This document shows positions 8,365 to 16,372 of a DNA stretch of 38,996 nucleotides, piece by piece. This DNA comes from JADGNF01 sp964582085 (GTDB lineage Archaea; Thermoproteota; Bathyarchaeia; Bathyarchaeales; Bathycorpusculaceae), in contig CAZOPV010000018.1 of the NCBI GenBank assembly GCA_964582085.1, positions 1-38,996 of the forward strand, given 5' to 3'. The notes beneath the pieces were generated by a model. That model was not told the origin of the DNA, did not search any database, and saw only the letters and a list, made by a program, of their open reading frames with translations. A program made the position numbers and the translations under genes. Positions within the stretch are counted from its first letter, which is position 1, and every line of letters begins with the position of its first letter.

Positions 8365-8712
8365 TTATTGTTTTTCTTTCTTTTTCTTTTCAGGTACAGC
8401 ACTTGCTGGAGCTGTCGGTTCAGCGGGCTTAGCTTCTTCTTTCTTTTCTTCAATCTCAGCGGTAATTTCCTCGATGGGTTTTGGCGGCGGGGTAGTTGCC
8501 ATGGTCCAACCTATCCATGCTCCAATCATCAGTATAGCAACGAACGCAACAAGCACCGGCACTGCAACTAGCCAGTATTTAACAGCCTCTTCTGAGCCTA
8601 TGTTTACATAGGGCTTAACATATGGATAAAAGAACATGCCTACAATGTAAAGTACAGCTACGAGGACACAAACGACAAGTATGGCTCCACCTATTGCTTG
8701 ATCTTTACTCAT
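8365..8712 (-). CDS. two-helix membrane protein with Pro/Glu/Lys tail, function unknown
   Basis: This 115-residue protein has two hydrophobic helices (about 7-29 and 48-72) joined by a Tyr/Pro-rich loop (FFYPYVKPYV). A low-complexity cytosolic-looking tail of Glu, Lys, Pro and Ala ends in KKKKEKQ. I do not recognise the family. ATG 8712 was chosen over the in-frame GTG at 8724 because GGTGA lies about six bases before it. It follows the S-adenosylhomocysteinase start region on the opposite side of a 76-bp gap and converges with the tail-anchored protein gene to its left. Confidence 0.6.
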   Translation of the reverse strand: MSKDQAIGGAILVVCVLVAVLYIVGMFFYPYVKPYVNIGSEEAVKYWLVAVPVLVAFVAILMIGAWIGWTMATTPPPKPIEEITAEIEEKKEEAKPAEPTAPASAVPEKKKKEKQ

Positions 8713-8788
8713 TATGTTCACCACTTATAGAAGCATGTTTATAGTCTTAGTACTTTTAAAGTTTACCATAAAGTTTAACGCTGGCATA

Positions 8789-10045
8789 TCAAGTTGTCCC
8801 CATTTCCCACGTTGACAAATATTTCTTCTGTTCAGGCGTAAGTTTATCAATTGTTATGCCCATGGCTTTAAGTTTTAGCTCCGCAACTTTTTCATCTATT
8901 TCTTTGGGAACACTGTAGACTTTCGGCTGCATCTTTCCTGATTTAGCAAGGCTTTCAGCGCACAGAGCTTGGTTGGCAAAAGACATATCCATTACTTCAG
9001 AGGGGTGCCCTTCCGCAGCAGCCAAGTTTACTAGACGCCCCTCTGATAGAAGGAACAACTTTCTGCCGTCTTTCAACGTATATTCTTCTAAGTTAGGTCT
9101 TATGGTTCTCTTTGATTTTGACAGTTCTTCTAAATGTTTTAGACTAATTTCCACATTAAAGTGACCACTGTTCGCCATTATTGCGCCATCTTTCATTTTC
9201 TCCATGTGCCCTTTTCGGATGACATTTATATCACCTGTAGCTGTAACAAAAATATCCCCAATTGGAGCAGCTTTAGCCATAGGCATTACACGTAAACCGT
9301 TCATTGCTGCCTCTAAAGCGCGGGTGGGCTGCACCTCAGTCACAATTACGTTGGCGCCCAAGCCTTGAGCACGCATAGCAATACCCCTGCTACACCAACC
9401 GTAGCCACAGACCACAAAAGTTTTACCTGCCAAAAGCGTGTTTGTGGCACGGAGTAAACCGTCGATGGTACTTTGACCTGTACCGTAGCGATTATCAAAC
9501 AAATATTTAGTGTATGCGTCATTCACAGCTATTATAGCATACTTCAAACTACCATCTTGCTCCATTGCGCAAAGCCGCACCACACCCGTTGTCGTCTCTT
9601 CAGTGCCACCCTTCACTTGTGCTAATAGGTCGGTGCGCTTACTATGAAGGGTACCGACAAGGTCAGCGCCGTCATCTAACGTTATTGCAGGCGCAAAATC
9701 TAGCACCCTATCGATGCATTTGTAGTAATCTTCAGTGTTTTGACCACGCCATGCAAAAACATGAACCTCCTCGTCAGCTAAAGCCGCAGCAACGTCATCT
9801 TGGGTGGAAAGAGGGTTTGAGCCACAGAGAGCAACTTTTGCGCCCCCTGCAACTAAAGTTTCAACCAAAACCGCGGTTTCCTTAGTCACATGGAGACAAG
9901 CACCTAAGGTTAATCCTTTAAAGGGCTTTGTTTTCGTAAATCTGTCTTTAATTTGGTTCAGAACAGGCATATGCGTTGTTGCCCACTCAATTTGTAAGCG
10001 ACCTTGCGGCGCTAATGAGGTATCTTTAACTTGGAACTGCTCCAT
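8789..10045 (-). CDS. ahcY: S-adenosylhomocysteine hydrolase
   Basis: Reversibly cleaves S-adenosylhomocysteine to adenosine and homocysteine, keeping methylation reactions running; NAD-dependent and cytosolic. The archaeal-length protein (about 418 residues) has the signature NDAYTKYLFDNRYGTGQS near 180, the Rossmann NAD site GYGWCSRGIA near 215, GHFNVEI near 295 and the C-terminal LTPEQKKYL segment. ATG 10045 is preceded by GTGAG. A GTG three codons earlier (10054) is possible. It is transcribed away from the kinase gene at 10196, with a 150-bp shared promoter region between them. Confidence 0.96.
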   Translation of the reverse strand: MEQFQVKDTSLAPQGRLQIEWATTHMPVLNQIKDRFTKTKPFKGLTLGACLHVTKETAVLVETLVAGGAKVALCGSNPLSTQDDVAAALADEEVHVFAWRGQNTEDYYKCIDRVLDFAPAITLDDGADLVGTLHSKRTDLLAQVKGGTEETTTGVVRLCAMEQDGSLKYAIIAVNDAYTKYLFDNRYGTGQSTIDGLLRATNTLLAGKTFVVCGYGWCSRGIAMRAQGLGANVIVTEVQPTRALEAAMNGLRVMPMAKAAPIGDIFVTATGDINVIRKGHMEKMKDGAIMANSGHFNVEISLKHLEELSKSKRTIRPNLEEYTLKDGRKLFLLSEGRLVNLAAAEGHPSEVMDMSFANQALCAESLAKSGKMQPKVYSVPKEIDEKVAELKLKAMGITIDKLTPEQKKYLSTWEMGTT

Positions 10046-10195
10046 TTTGCTCACTTCTTTTAGGAGAAGTAGTAGACTAACTATTTAGAATTTACCTTAA
10101 TACGTAAAACAGCTCCACATTAAAAAGGAACTGAGCCAGTTAATGCTGGAAAAACTTAATTATTGCCTTTCTGAACCTATGAAACAGGGATATGT

Positions 10196-10804
10196 TTGAA
10201 AGAACCTTTTGTTGAATTTGTCAAAAGAGAGTTAGAACCAAACGTTCTACTGATAACTTGTGGACTTCCGGCAACCTGGAAAACTGAAACCTCAGAAGAG
10301 ATCTCCAAAATCAAAGGATATCCCATTCTTAGAAGCGACCTCATCAGATTGGAAGTCTTGAAAAACGAAGATGTTTTTGATTCAAAAGTTGCAGGAAACA
10401 TGAGCAAACGGCTCTCTGTTTATGACGAAGTTTTCCGCCGAGCAAACGACGTTGCATCCAAAAAAGAAACAGGGTTAATTTTAGATGCAACATTCGTTAC
10501 TCAAGAGTTACGGCGACGTGCAGCTGAAATAGCAGCTAAGCACAACATGAGGTTTGTCATACTACAAACCATTTGCCCTCAGGAGGTTTCTCTTGCACGA
10601 ATCGCAAAGAGAACTAAGGAAAAATACGAATCTAACGCATTAACACCAGAAGCATACCTTGCAAATAAGAACAAATTTGAGCCTGTTGATTTGGACGACT
10701 TGAAGAAGAACTATCCAGCCCTTAAGGTTACCCATTTAATGGTGGACACCTCGCACGACGCTCCCCAAGACTGGTATGTAATTGGCATGGAAAAAAGAAA
10801 CTAA
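10196..10804 (+). CDS. AAA_33-type P-loop kinase with altered Walker A
   Basis: Predicted small-molecule or polynucleotide kinase of 202 residues, resembling COG0645. After strand VLLITC the P-loop reads GLPATWKTE (G23 to K29-T30): tryptophan replaces the usual second glycine just before the lysine. LRSDLIRLE follows at about 45-53 and LILDATFV at about 90-97 looks like Walker B. The lid helix contains RIAKRTKEKY. In bacteria this domain is often fused to an APH-like kinase domain (COG2187). Here that partner is a separate gene at 11702-12709 (-), beyond a PHP phosphatase. TTG 10196 is the start that keeps the P-loop at the usual distance. An ATG at 10192 is out of frame. Confidence 0.75.
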   Translation: MKEPFVEFVKRELEPNVLLITCGLPATWKTETSEEISKIKGYPILRSDLIRLEVLKNEDVFDSKVAGNMSKRLSVYDEVFRRANDVASKKETGLILDATFVTQELRRRAAEIAAKHNMRFVILQTICPQEVSLARIAKRTKEKYESNALTPEAYLANKNKFEPVDLDDLKKNYPALKVTHLMVDTSHDAPQDWYVIGMEKRN

Positions 10805-10822
10805 AAGAGCACAGTTTCACAA

Positions 10823-11707
10823 ATGATTATTGACTTACATATTCACTCCAAAAATTCCGACGGAAAACTTGATGTAAACAACATTGTAAAAGAAGCAAAA
10901 GCACGAAATATCACGTTTATGTCAATTACCGACCATGACTCAATTGGTTGCCAAAAGGAGTTCCTGCAAATAGCAACAACTAAAGGCATCCGAGGTATGT
11001 CAGGTGTTGAATTAAACGTTACTTTTTCACACACGCAATACCACCAAGGAAAACAGGTTACCTTGGATTTTTTAGGTTACAATTTTGATATTGAAAACCA
11101 AGAGCTAACACATAAGTTACAAACGATGGCAGAATATAGAGAACAAAGAGCACAAAAAATTCTAAACAACCTCAATGCCGAATTCCAAAAAGAAGGAATT
11201 GAAAAGCTAACCACTGCAGAATTCACGGTACTGCAAGAATCAGTTGACGGAGTACTTGCACGCCCCCACATAGCAGACTATCTTGTAAAGAAAGGCATTG
11301 TAAAAAGCCGACAGGAAGCATTTGACAAGTACCTCGTAAAATGTGACGTCCAAAAGTTCCCGCTCTACCTTCCAGAAGCCTCAAAATTAGTGCGTGATGC
11401 CGGAGGAAAACTTATCTTGGCCCACCCAAACGATCCTCATGGAACCTCACTAATTTCGTTAACTAAATTGCTACAAGAGCAAACGGCAATAATTGAAAGT
11501 TCTATGTTAGACTACATTGACGGTGTAGAGTGTTGGCATCCAAGACACGACGCCTTGTCTACAGAGCATTATATCAACTTTGCTAAAAAGCATAATTTAC
11601 TAATGACAGGAGGAAGTGATTGCCACCAAAAACCTATAGTCATGGGAACTGTAGATATACCCCATTTTGTTGCTAAACAAATTTTCTCAAATAAGGTTCG
11701 CTCATAA
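10823..11707 (+). CDS. PHP-domain phosphoesterase (YciV/RNase AM-like)
   Basis: Metal-dependent phosphoesterase of 294 residues. PHP motifs appear in order: DLHIHSKNSDG at 4-14, TDHDS near 38-42, GVEL near 60, RPHIADYL near 150, HPNDPHG near 195 and GGSDCHQ near 270. These supply the His/Asp/Glu ligands of the trinuclear metal site. The domain order fits YciV-like proteins, which remove 5' nucleotides from RNA or hydrolyse nucleoside 3',5'-bisphosphates. The exact substrate is not readable from sequence. It starts 18 bases after the P-loop kinase, so they are probably co-transcribed. Its last six bases overlap the APH-like gene tail to tail. Confidence 0.85.
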   Translation: MIIDLHIHSKNSDGKLDVNNIVKEAKARNITFMSITDHDSIGCQKEFLQIATTKGIRGMSGVELNVTFSHTQYHQGKQVTLDFLGYNFDIENQELTHKLQTMAEYREQRAQKILNNLNAEFQKEGIEKLTTAEFTVLQESVDGVLARPHIADYLVKKGIVKSRQEAFDKYLVKCDVQKFPLYLPEASKLVRDAGGKLILAHPNDPHGTSLISLTKLLQEQTAIIESSMLDYIDGVECWHPRHDALSTEHYINFAKKHNLLMTGGSDCHQKPIVMGTVDIPHFVAKQIFSNKVRS

Positions 11708-12709
11708 GCTTTTAGCGTACATAGCCGCCAGTTTAAAGTATGCCCTAGCTTCTCTTGTCGACATCTTTTTCTCCTGGGCGCAGATGTTTGGATCCTTAAG
11801 TTTAAAACTTAGAACCTTGCCACGAACATACGCCCTGTAGCACTTGTAGAAGGGCAAAAGAAGAGCCAACTCAGAATCACCTGAAAACGCAACATATTTT
11901 TCAACAAAGAAAGCTGTCAAATCTGCTCTATTTTTAAAGTCTAGATCCATTGCCAAAAAGGCCACGTCAGAGGCAACATCAGAGTATCTGAAACGTTCAT
12001 TGAATTCGATGGCGTCAAAAATGTAGATTTTATCGGTAACAAAAATATTGCCTGAATGGATGTCGCCATGGCAGTCTCGAATTTTGCCTTCTGATACTCT
12101 TCTCTCAAAAAGAGGTCCGTTTCGCCGGGTAAAACTTCGGATTCTATCATGGATGGACTGGAAAAGCTTCATCGATATCGTTTTACCTACAAACTCCTCA
12201 GTTTGATCAAAATTCTCTTTCCAATTGGTTTCCAGTATGGCCAAAGAACCAAACTCGCTTATTCTCTTATTAGTTTCAGCTTCCGCATGAAAACTTGCTA
12301 TGATTTTAGCGATTTTTTCAACAAGTGTTTTGTCAACTTGGTTTCTTTCCAGAAGAGCACTCAACATTTTGTCTTGAGGTACTCGCTTCATTTTAACAGC
12401 ATACTCAACCGGTTCACCTTTACCTTTCATTTTGATGACGTCAGATTTGTTTATTGGAACCACCTCAAGATACAAGTCTTCACAAAGCCGCCGGTTTAGG
12501 GCTAACTCTTTTTCACAATAGAATTTTCGGTTTTCAAGCGCAGTGAAATCTAAAAAGCCAAGGTCAACTGCTTTCTTCACTTTGTAGGCATATTTATTGG
12601 TTAAAAAAACGAAAGAAATGTGTGTCTGAACAAGCTCAATTTCTCCAGGAACCTCATCATAGGCGTCTGGTTTCTTTAGAGCTTCCACAACTTGTTTCTG
12701 AGTAAGCAT
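11702..12709 (-). CDS. APH-like kinase (COG2187-type)
   Basis: Protein of 335 residues with a protein-kinase-like fold of the aminoglycoside/choline phosphotransferase group. Visible elements are a nucleotide lobe with YAYKVKKAVDLGFLDF near 40-55, the catalytic loop CHGDIHSGNIF near 215-225, and the metal motif FDAIEFNE near 232-239. Resistance to an antibiotic is unlikely. COG2187 proteins are general kinases of unknown substrate that in bacteria are often fused to an AAA_33 P-loop domain. That second domain is encoded separately at 10196-10804, which suggests a joint pathway. AAAGGA about eight bases before ATG 12709 supports the start. Confidence 0.8.
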   Translation of the reverse strand: MLTQKQVVEALKKPDAYDEVPGEIELVQTHISFVFLTNKYAYKVKKAVDLGFLDFTALENRKFYCEKELALNRRLCEDLYLEVVPINKSDVIKMKGKGEPVEYAVKMKRVPQDKMLSALLERNQVDKTLVEKIAKIIASFHAEAETNKRISEFGSLAILETNWKENFDQTEEFVGKTISMKLFQSIHDRIRSFTRRNGPLFERRVSEGKIRDCHGDIHSGNIFVTDKIYIFDAIEFNERFRYSDVASDVAFLAMDLDFKNRADLTAFFVEKYVAFSGDSELALLLPFYKCYRAYVRGKVLSFKLKDPNICAQEKKMSTREARAYFKLAAMYAKSL

Positions 12710-13116
12710 AAAGTTCGTCCTTTATGCTATAGGAATTTTTGTTATAAATAAAACTTTACTGGAAGGATTTCGGAATTGGCTCATCTCCATAATGTTTATC
12801 TTTCGTTTTTTACATCATACTTTTGAAATCCAAAGTTGAACTAAAAATTAACCGGTGGCAAGATGGAAAAGGAGAAAAAAGAAAACCTGCAACAAACATT
12901 GGAAAAAGAGGGCTACTCAAAAAAAGTAGCCAAAAAAATAGTTGATTGGTACACTACCTAAAAGAGTAAGAGTTTAAACTAACCACGAAAGGCAAGCGTT
13001 CCACAAAAAGAATGTTAAAATCCTAAGGATAATGCAGCCTTGAAGTCCCGTTAACCCATGAGAGTTTAGTTTTAGCCTGATATAATCACCAAAAACAGTA
13101 AAGAAAAAACAAAATT
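12710..13116. other. 407-bp intergenic region containing one small gene
   Basis: Apart from the 32-codon gene at 12863-12961, I see only the TATA-like element TTTATAA (minus strand, about 12742-12750) for the APH-like gene and AT-rich sequence. The 150 bases after the small gene show no tRNA-like fold and no clear C/D-box set. Confidence 0.5.
12863..12961 (+). CDS. 32-residue charged small protein
   Basis: A short reading frame of 33 codons including the stop. It starts with ATG four bases after GGTGG and ends at TAA. The peptide is highly charged: MEKEKKENLQQ leads into EGYSKKVAKKIVDWY. This looks like a single amphipathic helix with a closing Trp-Tyr. Very short archaeal proteins ending in a Lys/Trp-Tyr helix occur in other archaea as I recall, but I cannot name a family. 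The ribosome-binding site and protein-like composition are the support. Confidence 0.5.
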   Translation: MEKEKKENLQQTLEKEGYSKKVAKKIVDWYTT

Positions 13117-14088
13117 TTAGACAACCAAATCTGCCAAATCTACACTGTACGCATAAATCTGCTTCAAAAAAGCAGTTACCGCCAACGTTTGAGGTATAAC
13201 ATCCAATTCTTTGTCACTAGCTGCCTTCTCAATATTTAAGGAAAGAAAATCAATTTTTTTGCGGAGTTGCCGTACATTTTCCGCTAAAGCGATATCCTTA
13301 TTCACAAATGCCTTTAACGCTTGGTCATGAGCATCATAACAAATCATCTGTAAATCACACAACAACTTTCTGAAAGCCTCTGAAGGACGCCCATAGTTCA
13401 ACTCCAAAGTTTTCTGAGCCACCTGAACGCAAGCATCCCCCATATTTTCCACCAAATTTGCAGCTAACCGATAATCCAAACATTCAATTGGGGTTAAGCC
13501 AAGCTTCCTGCTCAACTCTGAATTCTGTAAAATAGTACGCAGAATCCTAACTAACAGAAAATAAAGTCTGTTGTTCTCATCATCCCTAGCTATTACACTT
13601 TTAGCAAGTTGAGAGTTGGCAGTAACAAACGCAGTCACAGCATCCCGATGCATACCCGCCACAATGACATAATTACGTCGCAAAATTTTTTCAGGTGGAA
13701 AACCCGATGGCTCAAGCAGGCACTGTAAAACAATTTGAGAATAGGTTTCCTCCACGATTTCAAGCCCAATTAAAGAGCCTACCGTAGTTTTCACTGATTT
13801 GCGGATTTCAACGTCAATTTGTTCTGTAGTTTCAACGCGGATAACATCAGATCCTAAAAGATACTGCCCGACAATTTCACGCCCCAAATATGGGCCGACC
13901 TGCAAAGTGGCAACCTTAGGTGCAGGTTCAGCATTATACCATGGATCAATGATAAGTCGCCCATCGGTTGTTTGACTAAGAGCCACCAAAGCCCCCTTCT
14001 TTAAACCATATTGCTCAGACCAAATACGAGGTAAACAAACAAAAAAAGTCCCGGTAGGCGTACGTTGCACCTTACGCAAATCATTCAT
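13117..14088 (-). CDS. AbrB/PhoU-domain phosphate uptake regulator
   Basis: This archaeal PhoU-type regulator has 323 residues. The N-terminus (about 1-45) is a SpoVT/AbrB-like swapped-hairpin DNA-binding domain (TPTGTFFVCLPRIWSEQYGL and RLIID). The rest forms two PhoU-like helical bundles (about 115-215 and 215-320; DACVQVAQKTLELN, AHDQALKAFVNKDIALAE). Proteins with this layout are annotated as phosphate uptake regulators in archaea. No phosphate transporter is beside it, so its targets are elsewhere or unrelated. ATG 14088 follows GTGGT by five to six bases. It diverges from the DUF429 gene across 73 bp. Confidence 0.8.
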   Translation of the reverse strand: MNDLRKVQRTPTGTFFVCLPRIWSEQYGLKKGALVALSQTTDGRLIIDPWYNAEPAPKVATLQVGPYLGREIVGQYLLGSDVIRVETTEQIDVEIRKSVKTTVGSLIGLEIVEETYSQIVLQCLLEPSGFPPEKILRRNYVIVAGMHRDAVTAFVTANSQLAKSVIARDDENNRLYFLLVRILRTILQNSELSRKLGLTPIECLDYRLAANLVENMGDACVQVAQKTLELNYGRPSEAFRKLLCDLQMICYDAHDQALKAFVNKDIALAENVRQLRKKIDFLSLNIEKAASDKELDVIPQTLAVTAFLKQIYAYSVDLADLVV

Positions 14089-14161
14089 ATTTAACCACTA
14101 GTTTACATTCAACCAATAAGCAAAGTAAAATATGTATAGAGAAATATAAACATAAGCAGCT

Positions 14162-14758
14162 ATGTTAAAACTTGACATTCCATGTATAATTGGATTAGAT
14201 TTAGCAGGAAAAAGGAAAAACCCAAGCGGCATTGCTATACTTCAAGGGCGGAACCTTAGCACAAAACTAGTTTACACAGATACTGAAATTTTGCAAATTA
14301 TTGAAGAGAAAAAGCCAGATCTCATAGCCATAGATGCCCCATTGAGCATACCTGTGAAAGGTTTTTTACGAAAAGCCGACAGAGAAATGATCAGACAAGG
14401 TTACCGAGTTCTGCCACCAACATTAACTTTTATGAACCCTCTCACACTGCGAGCAGTGAAATTAAATAAGCTCCTAGAGGAGAAACAGTATAAGATAATT
14501 GAAGTTCATCCTACCTCATCCAGAAAAGCCTTGCAAATGAGTATTAAAGACTGGAAAGCCGTTCGAGAAACACTTAGAGCAATAGGTCTACAAGGAGAAC
14601 TGGAAACGAGACGTTTAATTACGCATGAACTAGATGCCGCCACAGCAGCTTTAACCGCAAGTCTACACATAGCCAATCAGACAGACATATTTGGCAACCA
14701 AGAAGAAGGTTACATAGTGGTTCCAAAGAAAAGAGACTGGAGAACACTTCAAGTATGA
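14162..14758 (+). CDS. DUF429 protein, predicted RNase H-fold nuclease
   Basis: Protein of 198 residues. It opens with IIGLDLAGKRKNPSG (D13) and has LIAIDAPLSIP near 55-65, EVHPTSS near 120 and HELDAATAALTAS near 160. These acidic residues match the RNase H-like DUF429 family, whose function is unproven. The start of the next gene, DP1 of PolD, overlaps its stop as ATGA, so the two are translationally coupled and a role in DNA replication or repair is a fair guess. TATA-like ATGTATAGA at 14132-14140 fits a leaderless ATG. Confidence 0.75.
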   Translation: MLKLDIPCIIGLDLAGKRKNPSGIAILQGRNLSTKLVYTDTEILQIIEEKKPDLIAIDAPLSIPVKGFLRKADREMIRQGYRVLPPTLTFMNPLTLRAVKLNKLLEEKQYKIIEVHPTSSRKALQMSIKDWKAVRETLRAIGLQGELETRRLITHELDAATAALTASLHIANQTDIFGNQEEGYIVVPKKRDWRTLQV

Positions 14759-16326
14759 GTGAAAAAGGAAAGCTACAAAAAGCCGTAGAATTAACAATGG
14801 CGGCAGGATACCAATTGGACAAAGAAGCATTCGACTTCTTAAGCAACATCGCCACCACAGATGACCCAAATATAATCGTACACAGGGCCTTGCAAAAAAT
14901 TGAAGCTTTAGAAGAGAAACCTTTGTTCATTTGCAAAAGTTTTCTTGAGGCAACCGTAGCTCAACCAACCATTACAAAAGTCCAGCAACAAGCTCAACCT
15001 CAATGCATCAAAAAAGAAGCAACCGAAACGTCAACTGCAATGGTTGAACACTCAGAAAACAACGAACCTTTTTACCCTTATGCAAAGGATATCGAGTCAA
15101 AGATTGAAATATTGGAAGATGCCACAGGGAAATTGAGTTCCAACGGAACCATGGAAGAATACCTTCAGTACTTCCAAGACAGATTTAGACGTATGGAGAA
15201 ATTGCTAAGGCAAAGAATGGACGTTAAAGCCGCCACACCAATTTCGGAAGCTTTGAAATCTCCAACGAAAACCAAACTCAAAATAATTGGTATGGTTCAA
15301 GAAAAAAGAGAAGCAAAAAAGCAACTATTCATAACAATTGAAGATTTAAGTGCAAGCGCAACAATTCTTATACCTAGTAAAGCACAAGAAGAAGTTCATA
15401 AGAAAGCACAGATGCTGCTTCCAGACCAAGTTATATGCGTGGCAGTAATAAAAACTAGAAGTCAGTTATTTCTAGCTGAAGATATTATATTCCCTGAAGT
15501 GGGGCAAAAACCAAATCATCGCGCTACAGAACCAGTTTACGCGGTGCTCACTTCAGATATTCATATAGGAAGCGCAAAATTCAACAAAGAAGCCTTTAAG
15601 CGCTTCTTACTTTGGTTAAATGGTAAATATGGCAACGAGCAGATGAAAAAAATTGCAAGTCAAACAAAATACGTTTTGATTGCTGGAGACCTCGTTGACG
15701 GCGTTGGCGTTTTTCCGGGACAAGTAAAAGAATTAGTAATAAAAGATGTCCACAAACAATACAGACTTGCAGCAAAAATCCTTGGAAAAATCCCACAGCA
15801 TATTGAAATTATAGTTTCTCCGGGTAATCACGATGCGCCAAGAAAAGCCTTACCTCAACCAGCAATATCAGAGGAGTTCTTGCCAACGTCAGAGGGTTCT
15901 AGAAAAATCTATTCTGTGGCAAATCCCTGCAGGGTCAGCTTACATGGCGTAGAAGTTTTGATGTACCATGGCAGAAGTTTAGACGACATAATAGGCACTG
16001 TACCGGACATCACTCATGAGCATCCGGAAAAAGCCATGAGAATACTCATGCAAGGACGCCATTTAGCGCCGATTTATGGAGGAAAAACATTACTTTCACC
16101 TGAAAACCGCGATTACCTCGTCATAGATAAGGTACCAGACATCTTCCACGCAGGTCACATCCATGTCTTAGGCTGTTGCAATTATCGTGGAGTTTTAGTT
16201 GTGAATTCAGGAGGCTGGCAAGAGCAGACAGATTACATGGCAAAGCTTGGTCTGGTTCCAACCCCAGGAAAAGTACCTGTGGTTAATCTACAAACTCTGG
16301 AAACCACCATCTTATCTTTTATTTAA
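14755..16326 (+). CDS. polB: DNA polymerase D small subunit DP1 (3'-5' exonuclease)
   Basis: Proofreading subunit of the archaeal replicative polymerase PolD, partner of DP2 encoded at 23954-27361. The 523-residue protein has an N-terminal helical region (1-60), a variable linker (about 65-150), an OB-fold (about 175-245; KLKIIGMVQEKR) and a calcineurin-like phosphoesterase domain. In the last, SDIHIG gives D268 and H270, GDLVDG D312, PGNHD N358 and H359, and the end has MYHGRS and HAGHIHVLG. All the metal ligands of the Mre11-like nuclease are present, so proofreading should be active. It sits about 1.3 kb from the start of the origin gap. Confidence 0.96.
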   Translation: MSEKGKLQKAVELTMAAGYQLDKEAFDFLSNIATTDDPNIIVHRALQKIEALEEKPLFICKSFLEATVAQPTITKVQQQAQPQCIKKEATETSTAMVEHSENNEPFYPYAKDIESKIEILEDATGKLSSNGTMEEYLQYFQDRFRRMEKLLRQRMDVKAATPISEALKSPTKTKLKIIGMVQEKREAKKQLFITIEDLSASATILIPSKAQEEVHKKAQMLLPDQVICVAVIKTRSQLFLAEDIIFPEVGQKPNHRATEPVYAVLTSDIHIGSAKFNKEAFKRFLLWLNGKYGNEQMKKIASQTKYVLIAGDLVDGVGVFPGQVKELVIKDVHKQYRLAAKILGKIPQHIEIIVSPGNHDAPRKALPQPAISEEFLPTSEGSRKIYSVANPCRVSLHGVEVLMYHGRSLDDIIGTVPDITHEHPEKAMRILMQGRHLAPIYGGKTLLSPENRDYLVIDKVPDIFHAGHIHVLGCCNYRGVLVVNSGGWQEQTDYMAKLGLVPTPGKVPVVNLQTLETTILSFI

Positions 16327-16372
16327 CAACCTTCGTCATTTAGTTATGTGAAGATGTAACTGAAATTTTTTA

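Noticed and set aside
11702..12709. Aminoglycoside resistance gene
   Set aside because: The kinase fold is shared, but the protein is of the COG2187 type linked to a P-loop kinase; no evidence for antibiotic substrates.
12962..13116. Possible C/D-box sRNA (ATGAGAG and CTGA boxes near 13060-13082)
   Set aside because: Only one poor C-like and one D-like box at the wrong spacing; the second box pair is missing.
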